A stretch of DNA of 36,428 bases from an uncultured Lachnospiraceae bacterium (GCA_902785635.1 CACZZH010000004.1:1-36428); one strand, 5' to 3'; positions 16,579 to 25,186 are shown, numbered from the stretch's first letter. Numbers and translations: made by a program. Notes: a model not told the origin generated them from the letters alone.

Positions 16579-17904
16579 TTGAAAAAATTTACATTTATCG
16601 GAGCCGGATCGCTGGATTTCACCAGGGATCTGGTGAGAGATCTGATGACGTTTCCTGCGTTTGATGAGTGTGAGCTGATGCTGATGGATATCAATGAAAA
16701 ACGTCTGCAGTATTCGAAGATGGGTGTGGAGAGAATCGTCAGAGCCGGAGGCCACCATGCGATCGTAAAGACCACGACCGACCGGCGCGAAGCTCTGAAG
16801 GATGCGGACGGTGTACTGATCACCATCCTGCAGGGCGGAGTCGATGTGTGGCGGTATGATATTGAGATCCCCATGAAGTACGGGGTCGATTATTGTGTCG
16901 GCGACACGAGAGGTCCCGCGGGAATCTTCCGTTTTCTCCGCACGGCACCTGTGATGCTGGATATCATCCGGGACATCGAAGAGCTGTGTCCGAATGCGGT
17001 GGTGCTCAATTACACCAATCCCATGGCGATGCTGGTAAGTTATCTTCAGCGTCAGACGGATATTCAGATCACCGGCCTGTGCCACAGTGTACAGGGGAGT
17101 GCGCAGATGCTTGAAAGGTGGCTTGGCTTGGAAGAAGGCGGACTCGACTATACCTGCGTCGGCATCAATCATCAGGCGTTCTACCTGAAGCTGCAGCATG
17201 ACGGGAAGGACATGTATCCGGCGCTGAGAGAGGCGGTCAAAAGGCCGGAGGTGGCGGCCGAGGAACCGGTCCGCATCGAGGTGTTCCGGCACTTGAAGTA
17301 TTTTATCACGGAGTCGTCGGGACATAATTCAGAGTATATGGCGTGGTTCAGGAAAAGGCCTGATCTGATCGAGAAATACTGCACGCACGGTACAGGCTGG
17401 AATCCAGGGGCACATGCCTATATCCTCGATGAATATCTGGGAAGAGAAGATACCTGGGAGAAGGAATATACCGACTGGCTGGAGAATGGAGAGGTCGAAC
17501 TGGAGAGAGGCGAGGAGTATGCGTCCAATATCTTCAATGCGATCTTCGGAGATCATACCCCGTATCCGTTCAATGCCAATCTCCGCAATAAGGGTTATGT
17601 GACGAACATCGACAGGGATGCCTGTGTGGAAGTGCCTGTGATCGCTGACAGGACCGGCATCCATACGATCGACATCCATACGCTTCCGCAGCATCTCTCC
17701 GTTCTGGTGAACAACTCCGCGAAAATCGAGGAGCTGGCCGTTCAGGGAGCGATCGAGGGGAATCCGGATCTGATCTTTTCCGCCTGCCTGTTTGATCCGC
17801 TGACATCAGCCGTGTGCAGTATGGAGGAGATCCACAGTATGGTACAGGAGATGCTGGACAAAAACGCACAGTATCTTACATATTTCAAGACACTGAAGAT
17901 CTGA
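16579..17904 (+). CDS. Glycoside hydrolase family 4 enzyme, alpha-galactosidase (MelA)-like
   Basis: The 441-aa protein begins with the NAD-binding motif FTFIGAGSLDFTRDL of GH4. It has the GDTRGPAGIFRFLRT block and the metal ligands expected in C168 (GLCHSVQ) and H198 (GINHQAFYL). CHSVQ and the GINH block point to MelA-type alpha-galactosidases, with alpha-galacturonidase as an alternative. GH4 enzymes use NAD+ and Mn2+ in an oxidation-elimination mechanism and act in the cytoplasm. The start is probably TTG 16579: GGAGG at 16564-16568 lies too close to ATG 16570 but is well spaced from this TTG, which gives the family-typical MKKFTFIGAGS. It is first in an operon with a CUT1 transporter. Confidence 0.88.
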   Translation: MKKFTFIGAGSLDFTRDLVRDLMTFPAFDECELMLMDINEKRLQYSKMGVERIVRAGGHHAIVKTTTDRREALKDADGVLITILQGGVDVWRYDIEIPMKYGVDYCVGDTRGPAGIFRFLRTAPVMLDIIRDIEELCPNAVVLNYTNPMAMLVSYLQRQTDIQITGLCHSVQGSAQMLERWLGLEEGGLDYTCVGINHQAFYLKLQHDGKDMYPALREAVKRPEVAAEEPVRIEVFRHLKYFITESSGHNSEYMAWFRKRPDLIEKYCTHGTGWNPGAHAYILDEYLGREDTWEKEYTDWLENGEVELERGEEYASNIFNAIFGDHTPYPFNANLRNKGYVTNIDRDACVEVPVIADRTGIHTIDIHTLPQHLSVLVNNSAKIEELAVQGAIEGNPDLIFSACLFDPLTSAVCSMEEIHSMVQEMLDKNAQYLTYFKTLKI

Positions 17905-17951
17905 AGAAAGAAGCAGGCTGTAACCTGGCAAAAACAAAGGAGGGTATCAAG

Positions 17952-19253
17952 ATGAAGAAAAAAGTTTCCCGTATACTTGCCATGATCCTGAGTGCGGCGC
18001 TGATCAGCGCGGTTCCTGCCTCAGCGGCAGGGGTGGATCCCGAAGCAGTCGAAAAGACGGCTTCTTCCGATACCACAAAACTTGTGATCTGGGGTCACCA
18101 GGAAGAAGTGTGGAATAATAACTACAAGAAGATCGCTGATGATTTCATGGCGGAGAATCCGGATATTGAGATCAGCTTTGAATTCTTCCCCTACGATGAT
18201 TTTGAGGCTAAGGTCCAGACCTCTCTGATCTCAAAAAACAGCGACTGCGATATCTATGAGATGTGGGGCGGCTGGGGCATCGACTATGCGCCGACGGGCT
18301 GCCTTGATCCGATCGCTGATGAGGTGGCGGAGGAGATCCGGGCGGAAGCGTATCCGTCGACCTATGGCGCAATGGAGTATGACGGAAAGATCTACGCGCT
18401 CCCGCTGGAGTTCAACATTGAGTGCGGCGGACTGGTAGTGAATCTTCATCTGCTCGGAGACAACAAGATTCCGACGACCTGGGATGAACTGGTAGAGACA
18501 GCAAAAAAAGGAACTGTCCGCAATGGAAACCAGTTCGATGTGAGAGGATTCGACTTCATCGGATGGGATGGCGTTGCCTATACCTTTGCCGAGATGGTCA
18601 TGTCACAGGGAGTAAGCTATCTGAATGAGGACGGCACTTTCAACGTGACCTCCCCCGAAGCGAAGAAGGCGTTCGAAGCCCTGGCGGATCTGGTTATCGG
18701 AGATGAGCCGGTAACGGATCTTGAGGGATTGACTACTGCGGGCGTACTGGAGAATTTCCAGAAGCTGTATGCGGACCAGGCTCTGTTCGTTCCGCACGGA
18801 CCATGGGTCATCGCAGACGGTCTTACCACATTTGGTCTGGAGTACGGAACAGACTTCGATTATGTTGCACTTCCGTGGTTTGGTGATGAGGTGGCGTTCC
18901 CGGCAGAGACCGGATGGTGCTTCTCCATCAATGCGGCCAGCGAGCATAAAGAAGCGGCGAACCGCTTCCTGGATTATCTGTTCTCTGATGAGGTCCTGAT
19001 GGAGAACAATGTGGCCTGTGGACAGATTCCGTCCAAGAAGAGCGTCGCGACGAGCGAAGAGTATCTTGAAAAATTCCCGTATGCAAAGCCGTTGGTGGAT
19101 ATCCTTGAGAAAGCTTCTTTCATCGGATTCTTCAACACAGACCGGTTCAAGGAAGTGATCGACAATACATTCGTGGATTACTGCACAGGTATGTATGAAT
19201 CTTCCGATGCCGCTCTCGCGGACATGGAGGAGAAACTGAACGGGATCATGTAA
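17952..19253 (+). CDS. Family 1 sugar-binding protein of a CUT1 ABC transporter (no lipobox)
   Basis: The 433-aa protein is an SBP_bac_1-type extracytoplasmic binding protein, as shown by LVIWGHQEEVWNNNYKKIADDF, NPDIEISFEFFPYDDFEAKV and GGWGIDYAPTG. It is followed by two CUT1 permeases. The start is ATG 17952 after AAAGGAGGG. Its signal peptide has a signal peptidase I-type site (VPASA-AG, about residue 25) and no Cys, so there is no lipid anchor. That is unusual for a binding protein of a monoderm bacterium, where these are usually lipoproteins. Its ligand is probably the oligosaccharide processed by the GH4 enzyme upstream, an inference from context. Confidence 0.88.
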   Translation: MKKKVSRILAMILSAALISAVPASAAGVDPEAVEKTASSDTTKLVIWGHQEEVWNNNYKKIADDFMAENPDIEISFEFFPYDDFEAKVQTSLISKNSDCDIYEMWGGWGIDYAPTGCLDPIADEVAEEIRAEAYPSTYGAMEYDGKIYALPLEFNIECGGLVVNLHLLGDNKIPTTWDELVETAKKGTVRNGNQFDVRGFDFIGWDGVAYTFAEMVMSQGVSYLNEDGTFNVTSPEAKKAFEALADLVIGDEPVTDLEGLTTAGVLENFQKLYADQALFVPHGPWVIADGLTTFGLEYGTDFDYVALPWFGDEVAFPAETGWCFSINAASEHKEAANRFLDYLFSDEVLMENNVACGQIPSKKSVATSEEYLEKFPYAKPLVDILEKASFIGFFNTDRFKEVIDNTFVDYCTGMYESSDAALADMEEKLNGIM

Positions 19254-19280
19254 ACAGACACAGACCGGAAGCGTGGTTTT

Positions 19281-20162
19281 ATGAAGAAGGGTAATCGCAG
19301 ATTTCTGCTGTTGGTTCTGGTTCCGTGCTTTGCAGAGGTGTTTGTATTCCTGGTGCTCCCGATCATCGGGACGTGCCTGATCTCCTTTATGGAGTACAAT
19401 CCTCTGCACAGTGAAAACTCTTTTGTCGGAATCAATAATTATGTCCGGCTGCTGCATGACCAGTCGTTCTTTAAAGCGATGGGCAATACGCTTGTATTTA
19501 CATTTTCCGCAGTCGCGATCAATATCGTGCTCGCGCTGGCGATGGCGGTCGCCATCAGCCAGTTCGAGTCGAACCGCACGAGGAGCTTCTTCCGTATGAT
19601 GGTGTTCCTCCCGTGCATTGCGCCGATGGTCGCCTCGGCAGTGGTATGGTTAAGATCCCTGTACGAGCCGCGCGGCGGTATGTTCAACGCGCTTCTGAGA
19701 GCATTCGGGTTAGACGGGATCTCCTGGGTGGGGGATGCCCGCTATCTGATGATCTCGGTCATTATCTTTACGCTGTGGGCAGATATCGGATACAACGTGA
19801 TTCTGTTTTCCGCCGGGATCGACGGCATCCCGGGGAATCTGTACGAGTCGGCAAGGCTGGACGGTGCCGGAAGATGGCAGCTGTTCCGGATGATCACGCT
19901 TCCGCTGCTGGGAAGAACGACCACATTTATTCTGCTGATGACGCTGATATCCTATTTCCAGATGTTTGCGCAGTTCCAGATCTTCGCTCCGAAGGAAGGA
20001 CCGCAGCAGTCCGGGCTGGTCATGACCGGATATATCTACAAACAGGCCTTTGTCAATAAGGAAATGGGGTATGCGGCAGCGATCTCCATGGCGCTGTTTG
20101 CCGTGATTCTCGTTGTCTCCGCGCTGCAGCAGAGGATAAACAGAGTGGACTGGGAGTATTGA
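19281..20162 (+). CDS. CUT1 sugar ABC permease, MsmF/MalF class
   Basis: The 293-aa membrane protein has about six helices. It has a short N-terminus (MKKGNRRFLLLVLVPCFAEVF) and the EAA motif NLYESARLDGAGRWQLFRMITLP. It pairs with the next permease, 1 bp away, to import the sugar bound by the preceding binding protein. No ATPase gene is present in the operon, so a shared MsmK/UgpC-type ATPase elsewhere probably energises it. Confidence 0.9.
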   Translation: MKKGNRRFLLLVLVPCFAEVFVFLVLPIIGTCLISFMEYNPLHSENSFVGINNYVRLLHDQSFFKAMGNTLVFTFSAVAINIVLALAMAVAISQFESNRTRSFFRMMVFLPCIAPMVASAVVWLRSLYEPRGGMFNALLRAFGLDGISWVGDARYLMISVIIFTLWADIGYNVILFSAGIDGIPGNLYESARLDGAGRWQLFRMITLPLLGRTTTFILLMTLISYFQMFAQFQIFAPKEGPQQSGLVMTGYIYKQAFVNKEMGYAAAISMALFAVILVVSALQQRINRVDWEY

Positions 20163-20163
20163 T

Positions 20164-21018
20164 ATGACATCAAATAAAAAGAAAAAATTCTATCAGAAAG
20201 AGGGCTTCCGGATAAGGCTGATCCTGTTTCTTGTGATGATCGCGGTCTCGCTGATCATTGTGACCCCGTATGTCTGGATGCTTTCCAATTCATTCAAATC
20301 CACAAAAGAGACTTTGGTGGATGCCTCGCACCTGCTGCCGAAGGATCCTACCCTTGACGGATATCGCAAAGTGCTGTTTGACTCCCCGTTCTTCTACTGG
20401 CTGCGCAATTCACTGATCATCACGGTGTCAGATACGGTGATCATTCTCTTTACGAGCACGATCCTGGGGTTCCTTTTCTCCAGATTTGAGTTCCGCGGAA
20501 AACGGTTCCTGTTCATGATGCTGCTGTTCACGATGATGGTGCCGGCTCAGGTAACGATGATCACAAAGTTCATACTGATCGACCGGATCGGTCTGTATGA
20601 TAATCTGCTGGCACTGATCATTCCCGCGATCGTCAGCGCGTTTGGCGTGTATCTTTGCAGACAGTACTGTGATGAGATTCCGAGGGAACTTCTGGAGAGC
20701 GCCAGGATAGACGGTGCAGGTCATTTTCAGGTCTACATCCATATTGTGCTTCCACAGATTCGTCCGGCGATCGGATCTCTGGCTATATTTACCTTCCTGG
20801 AGATCTGGAATGACTACCTCAATCCGCTGCTCTACCTGTCATCCACGAATAAGCAGACGCTTCCTCTGGCACTGTCCTTCTTTTCTTCACAGCACCAGAC
20901 GGATCTGTCGGCGACCATGGCTGCCTCTGCGCTGATCATGATACCGACATCCATTGTATTTATCGTGTTCCAGAAGCAATTCATCAAGGGAATTGCGATG
21001 ACAGGAATGAAAGGCTGA
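20164..21018 (+). CDS. CUT1 sugar ABC permease, MsmG/MalG class
   Basis: The 284-aa membrane protein has the MalG-type pattern: VTPYVWMLSNSFKSTKE near the N-terminus and an EAA motif (ELLESARIDGAGHFQVYIHIVLPQIRPA). It begins 1 bp after the MsmF-class stop, with GGGAG just inside the upstream gene serving as a likely ribosome binding site. It completes the permease pair. Confidence 0.9.
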   Translation: MTSNKKKKFYQKEGFRIRLILFLVMIAVSLIIVTPYVWMLSNSFKSTKETLVDASHLLPKDPTLDGYRKVLFDSPFFYWLRNSLIITVSDTVIILFTSTILGFLFSRFEFRGKRFLFMMLLFTMMVPAQVTMITKFILIDRIGLYDNLLALIIPAIVSAFGVYLCRQYCDEIPRELLESARIDGAGHFQVYIHIVLPQIRPAIGSLAIFTFLEIWNDYLNPLLYLSSTNKQTLPLALSFFSSQHQTDLSATMAASALIMIPTSIVFIVFQKQFIKGIAMTGMKG

Positions 21019-21025
21019 CCGATCA

Positions 21026-21066
21026 GGGACAGGGGACGAAAAAAGTTCTCTGCCCCAATTTTTTCA
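21026..21066 (+). repeat. REP-type hairpin/terminator between permease and DUF4832 gene
   Basis: Left arm CAGGGGAC (21030-21037) pairs with GTTCTCTG (21045-21052) through two G-U wobbles. GGG (21026-21028) and CCC (21054-21056) extend the stem past one mismatch. A run of Ts follows. The word CAGGGGAC...GTTCTCTG resembles the REP units of the RAYT island. It could attenuate transcription into the next gene. Confidence 0.55.
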
Positions 21067-21084
21067 GGAGAACAGGAGAGAACT

Positions 21085-22905
21085 ATGAAGAAAATGATCA
21101 GGATGAGTGCTTTGCTGATCTCCTCGGTGCTGGCGTCAGCGTCCGGCAGGGCTGCGCCGGTTCCTGAGGGATTGATATTACAGGAACTGGATTACAACGA
21201 GGATCCTGTCGATATTCCAAATCCGGACCGGGGTTTCTACCGTGCCAATGACGGTATGGTCGTTCCTGTTTCGGGGACCGGAGAGAAAGAGACACAGATG
21301 GAGGTCGGAAGAGAGCCGGTCACGGTCGGAGGCGCACAGGTAGTCACACGCGTAAGTCATGTATATTTTGACCTGCGGAATTTTTCAGACCATGCCATTA
21401 CCGGAAGCGGCATTCCATACGACGAAGATTACTTTGCGCCGGAGGATGTGTCCATCCGTTCCAGGGAAGGGGATGAGCCGCCGTATGACTATGATACCCA
21501 CCTGGACTACTGGCTGGAAAATGAATTCGCAAAATGGCCCCGCGGTACATCCCAGCCTCTGACAGAGGATGCCCTTGCGTTCATCAGGGATAAACTGGAG
21601 CAGGTAAGGGCAGGCGAGGGCGTCACCATGGTGCGGTTCAATTATGACGGCCCGGGCTTTTCCTGGGTGAGTGCCGAGCATCCCGACGATGGTGAGATCG
21701 ACCGGAAGGTCACAGATGTGGAACCTGATAAGGAAATGATTCTCACGCACATCTCCCAGATCGCACCGATCCTGGAAGAGTATGAGGATGTGCTGATGGG
21801 AGTGGACGGCGGCTTCTTCGGCCCCTGGGGTGAGATGCATTCCAGCATGTATGGAACGAGCCCGGAGGCCTATGCATGGCTGCTGGATGCGCTGCTTGCG
21901 GCGGTGCCGGAATCCAGGTCCATCACGGTGCATGCAGGCGCGTTTCTGTCCTGGTATAACGCGACATACGGAACGGACTATACTTTCGAAACGATCGATC
22001 AGATTCCCGCACCGGAGGAGGGAACGCCGGAGTCCAGATTCGGCATGTTTGACGACAGTTATGCATACGGTGAAGATGAGGGGGAAGACTATCCCGATGA
22101 CTGGGGGTCTCTGTCTGAAGGAATCTGGTGGCCCGGAGAGACACTGGGTGATCCGGAAGCCTTTGACCGGGGGAAGCTGATGACCTGGATCCGGTCGCAG
22201 AACAGTCTGTTTGGCGGGGAAGCACAGGGAGATGAGACACTGTGGAACACATTTCCTTTTGTGGCCTGGGAAGCCTCCTATGCACAGACGGTTTATCTGA
22301 ATGCGGACTATGAAGACCAGGTCCATGACCGGTGGGGGGATTTCCTCTATACTCAGGAAAACATGTCAGAAGAGATGACGAATGCCTATGCTGCTCCATA
22401 TACTGTAAAGCAGGCGGTATTCGATCCGGTGTACGATCAGAAGACAGGTGCGGAATATATCCGAGACCGGCTTGGATACCGGCTGGTGCTCAGAGAAGCA
22501 TACGCAAGCGAACAGGTTGGAGATGGGGATGTCTTTTCCTTCCGGGGAAAGATACAGAATGTCGGGTTCGGGAATATTGTAAACCGTAAAGCCGTGACGG
22601 TGATCCTGAAGGGAGAGGACGGAACGGTATATACAGCTCCTGCGGATGTGGATGCCAGATCCTGGAAGCCGGATCCCGACAGTCGTGCAGGGAACACCTC
22701 CGCATGGAGGGATCTGTCATTCGACATACCATGTAAGGAGTTTGGAAACGTGACACCCGGTAATTATCAGGTGTATCTGAAGATCTGTGATCCGAAAGAG
22801 AAGAGTACAAATAAACGGTGTATCCGTTTTGCAAATAAAGGGACCGGCATCTGGGACGCTGATCTCGGGGCAAACTTGATCGCAACAACGGTCTGGGGGA
22901 TCTAA
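21085..22905 (+). CDS. Secreted DUF4874/DUF4832 protein (putative glycan-processing)
   Basis: The 606-aa protein has a short N-terminal hydrophobic segment (MSALLISSVLASASG) consistent with export. The family-typical NPDRGFY motif (46-52) and an FNYDGPG segment fall in a DUF4874-like part, followed by a DUF4832-like part with the central FGMFDDSY motif. These domains are uncharacterised. They are often seen in glycan-utilisation loci, and the N-terminal part is predicted to have a TIM-barrel-like fold. ATG 21085 follows AACAGGAGAG. It is the last gene of the GH4/CUT1 locus and may act outside the cell on the same glycan. That role is inferred. Confidence 0.8.
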   Translation: MKKMIRMSALLISSVLASASGRAAPVPEGLILQELDYNEDPVDIPNPDRGFYRANDGMVVPVSGTGEKETQMEVGREPVTVGGAQVVTRVSHVYFDLRNFSDHAITGSGIPYDEDYFAPEDVSIRSREGDEPPYDYDTHLDYWLENEFAKWPRGTSQPLTEDALAFIRDKLEQVRAGEGVTMVRFNYDGPGFSWVSAEHPDDGEIDRKVTDVEPDKEMILTHISQIAPILEEYEDVLMGVDGGFFGPWGEMHSSMYGTSPEAYAWLLDALLAAVPESRSITVHAGAFLSWYNATYGTDYTFETIDQIPAPEEGTPESRFGMFDDSYAYGEDEGEDYPDDWGSLSEGIWWPGETLGDPEAFDRGKLMTWIRSQNSLFGGEAQGDETLWNTFPFVAWEASYAQTVYLNADYEDQVHDRWGDFLYTQENMSEEMTNAYAAPYTVKQAVFDPVYDQKTGAEYIRDRLGYRLVLREAYASEQVGDGDVFSFRGKIQNVGFGNIVNRKAVTVILKGEDGTVYTAPADVDARSWKPDPDSRAGNTSAWRDLSFDIPCKEFGNVTPGNYQVYLKICDPKEKSTNKRCIRFANKGTGIWDADLGANLIATTVWGI

Positions 22906-23438
22906 AGTGCGGTCCCCTTTTTGGGAACCGTAAACCGGTTCGTATCAATGCCTTCAAGTTCAAGAAGGGCTTTTTTCCTCATGATTCCACCGCCGTATCC
23001 GGTCAGGCTTCCGTTTGCGCCGACCACCCGGTGGCAGGGTACGATAATACAGATCGGATTATGACCGACCGCGCCGCCCACAGCCTGTGCAGACATCTTT
23101 TCAACCCCGCGTTCCTTTGCAATCTGATCGGCAATCCATCCATAGGTGACGGTTTCTCCAAAAGGGATCCCGCACATGATCTCCCCGACACGATTGCGGA
23201 AAGCGGAGCCGGTCAGGTGTATTTTCGGAATGAACCCCGGGTCATGACCTGTAAAATACAGATCCAGCCATTGTTTCGTCTGGTCAAAATAACCGGTTTC
23301 GCGGGGAACGGCACCTTTTTTCAGCCCAAGACCGCAATATCTGCTGCCTTCCGTAAACCACAGCCCGGTCAAACCTTCTTCATCACCGGCAAGCAGAATT
23401 CTTCCCAGGGGTGAATCATAATTGTTTGTATAGATCAT
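22902..23438 (-). CDS. ogt: O6-alkylguanine-DNA alkyltransferase (Ogt/MGMT)
   Basis: The 178-aa suicide enzyme transfers an alkyl group from O6-alkylguanine to Cys135 in the signature IIVPCHRVVG. The DNA-binding helix-turn-helix lies just upstream (GETVTYGWIADQIAKERG). An N-terminal alpha/beta domain (SPLGRILLAGDEEGLTGLWF) is also present. The correct start is ATG 23438, seven bases after AGGAGG. The upstream in-frame ATG at 23456 encompasses that ribosome binding site. The stop codon overlaps the convergent DUF4832 stop by 2 bp, so the two genes end on the same bases. It diverges from the alkD-like gene. Confidence 0.95.
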   Translation of the reverse strand: MIYTNNYDSPLGRILLAGDEEGLTGLWFTEGSRYCGLGLKKGAVPRETGYFDQTKQWLDLYFTGHDPGFIPKIHLTGSAFRNRVGEIMCGIPFGETVTYGWIADQIAKERGVEKMSAQAVGGAVGHNPICIIVPCHRVVGANGSLTGYGGGIMRKKALLELEGIDTNRFTVPKKGTAL

Positions 23439-23486
23439 TGTGATCCTCCTGATCATTCCTTTATGATGGAAAGCCCCGATGCCATC

Positions 23487-23515
23487 ATAATAGCATTTCC
23501 GTCATTTTGAAGCAA
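23487..23515 (-). promoter_or_regulatory. ogt promoter
   Basis: On the minus strand TTGCTT (23515-23510), a 17-bp spacer and TATTAT (23492-23487) form a reasonable promoter 49 bp before the ogt start. No equally clear promoter is seen for the divergent alkD-like gene. Confidence 0.55.
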
Positions 23516-23569
23516 TTCGCAACCGTAATAAAATATCAAACCGTACTGTGTTAAGCAGGAGGATGAGAG

Positions 23570-24280
23570 ATGATAAGAGATGAGATCACAGAAAAACTGT
23601 TTTCGCTGCAGGACAGGGAATATGGCGCGATGCAGAAGAAAATCATTCCTACAGTAGAGAAAGACAGAATAATTGGCGTCAGGACACCGGCACTCAGAAG
23701 CTATGCAAAGGAACTGGTCAGAAATTCGGATCCGGAGGCTTTTTTGACCGCTCTCCCGCATCAGTACTTCGACGAGGACCAGCTGCATGCTTTTGTGATC
23801 TCATTGGAAAAGGATTTTGACAGATGTATAACGCTTGTGGAGAATTTTCTTCCATACATTGACAACTGGGCAACCTGTGATCAGCTTTCTCCGGCAGTTT
23901 TCAAAAAGGAACCGGAGAAGCTTCTGCCATACATTCATTCATGGATCAGATCAGACAGAACATATACGGTCCGCTTTGCCATCGGAATGCTTATGCAGCA
24001 CTTTCTGGGTGATAAGTTTGATATTGAATATCTGAATATGGTTTCGGCAGTGAGATCAGAAGAATACTATATAAATATGATGATCGCCTGGTACTTTGCA
24101 ACTGCGCTTGCAAAACAGTACGGGAGCGTCCTGCCATATTTAGAAAAAAAGGTATTGGATGACTGGACTCACAATAAGGCAATTCAAAAAGCCATAGAAA
24201 GTAACCGGATAACACCTGACCAGAAGGCATATTTGAAAACGCTGAAAAGTCATAACAAGAGAGAGAGGCGGTATTTCTGA
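23570..24280 (+). CDS. DNA alkylation repair protein (AlkD-like HEAT-repeat glycosylase)
   Basis: The 236-aa all-helical protein matches the DNA alkylation repair family (PF08713, AlkD/AlkC superfamily). Its DNWATCDQLSP segment contains the Trp and Asp that align with catalytic residues of Bacillus cereus AlkD, which excises bulky N3/N7-alkyl purines. The start is ATG 23570 after AGGAGG. It is divergent from ogt, so two complementary alkyl-repair activities sit side by side. A true glycosylase function is likely, though some paralogues act otherwise. Confidence 0.85.
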   Translation: MIRDEITEKLFSLQDREYGAMQKKIIPTVEKDRIIGVRTPALRSYAKELVRNSDPEAFLTALPHQYFDEDQLHAFVISLEKDFDRCITLVENFLPYIDNWATCDQLSPAVFKKEPEKLLPYIHSWIRSDRTYTVRFAIGMLMQHFLGDKFDIEYLNMVSAVRSEEYYINMMIAWYFATALAKQYGSVLPYLEKKVLDDWTHNKAIQKAIESNRITPDQKAYLKTLKSHNKRERRYF

Positions 24281-24283
24281 AAC

Positions 24284-24344
24284 TGACATATTGTCAATGG
24301 GATAAAAACACCATGTTGACGCTGCGTCATTGCTTTGATATAAT
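24284..24344 (+). promoter_or_regulatory. tetR promoter with two TetR-type operators
   Basis: TTGACG (24316-24321), a 17-bp spacer and TATAAT (24339-24344) form a near-consensus promoter. Operator candidates are TGACA-TAT-TGTCA (24284-24296) and TGACG-CTG-CGTCA (24317-24329). The second overlaps the -35. Their centres are 33 bp apart. An ACCGCC-GGCA-GGCGGT hairpin (24361-24376) lies in the leader. Confidence 0.75.
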
Positions 24345-24391
24345 GCCGGTAAATCAAAGGACCGCCGGCAGGCGGTGAAGGGAGTGCTGAC

Positions 24392-25030
24392 ATGCCCAAG
24401 GGTTCTGCTGAATTGACAAATGCGCGAAGAGAGGAGATCTTATCTGCCTGTGATAAGCTCTATCAGACGATGAGCTTCAAGGAGATCACACTAAAGGACA
24501 TTGCCGGAGCAACCAGCTTTACGAGAACCTCTATCTATAATTATTTCCAGACCAAGGAGGAGATCTTTCTTGCCCTTATGCAGAAAGAATATGAATGCTG
24601 GGTAAAGGAACTGGATTCCATAACCGAATCTTATACGACCATGAGTGCCGAAGCGTTTTCGGGCGTTTTGGCGCATACGCTTGAAAAGCACGGGCTGCTG
24701 CTTAAACTGCTGAGCATGAATCATTTTGATCTGGAGGCCAACAGCCGTCCGGAATGCCTGCTGGCTTTCAAAACAGCTTATGGTGCGTCTATCGAGGCAG
24801 TGCGCCGCTGCCTTGTAAAATTCTTCCCTGACATGGATGCAAGAGCGCAGCAGGATTTCCTTTACGCTTTCCTGCCGTTCCTGTACGGGATCTATCCATA
24901 TACCACCGTATCAGAAAAGCAGCGCAAGGCGATGGCGGATGCAGGGCTGAATTTCGTGTACATGAGCGTTTATGACATCGCATGTAACTGCATCCTGTCA
25001 CTTCTGAAGGCTGCCGGATATCATAAGTAA
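24392..25030 (+). CDS. TetR-family transcriptional regulator
   Basis: The 212-aa protein has an N-terminal helix-turn-helix (FKEITLKDIAGATSFTRTSIYNYFQTKEEIF, residues about 30-60) typical of TetR repressors and a helical ligand-binding C-terminus. Four TGACA-N3-TGTCA-like palindromes lie before this gene and before the following oxidoreductase operon. It therefore probably represses both itself and that operon. Ligand unknown; an electrophile or redox signal is possible from the regulon content. ATG 24392 follows GAAGGGAG. Confidence 0.88.
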   Translation: MPKGSAELTNARREEILSACDKLYQTMSFKEITLKDIAGATSFTRTSIYNYFQTKEEIFLALMQKEYECWVKELDSITESYTTMSAEAFSGVLAHTLEKHGLLLKLLSMNHFDLEANSRPECLLAFKTAYGASIEAVRRCLVKFFPDMDARAQQDFLYAFLPFLYGIYPYTTVSEKQRKAMADAGLNFVYMSVYDIACNCILSLLKAAGYHK

Positions 25031-25051
25031 GACTGGTACTTCAAAAACGTG

Positions 25052-25099
25052 TTGACATCATGTCAGAAATAGTGCATACTATGTTCTGACACGATGTCA
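25052..25099 (+). promoter_or_regulatory. Promoter and two operators of the AKR/flavodoxin operon
   Basis: TTGACA (25052-25057), a 17-bp spacer and CATACT (25075-25080) make the promoter. Operators TGACA-TCA-TGTCA (25053-25065) and TGACA-CGA-TGTCA (25087-25099) cover the -35 and the start region, with centres 34 bp apart. This matches the arrangement upstream of tetR. Confidence 0.75.
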
Positions 25100-25186
25100 T
25101 TTTTATTCTCGCCACTAAAGACCGCGAGCGAGTCCTGATCTTCAATGTGGATAGATCTGACAATTGTACAGGAGGCTGAGGAAATC

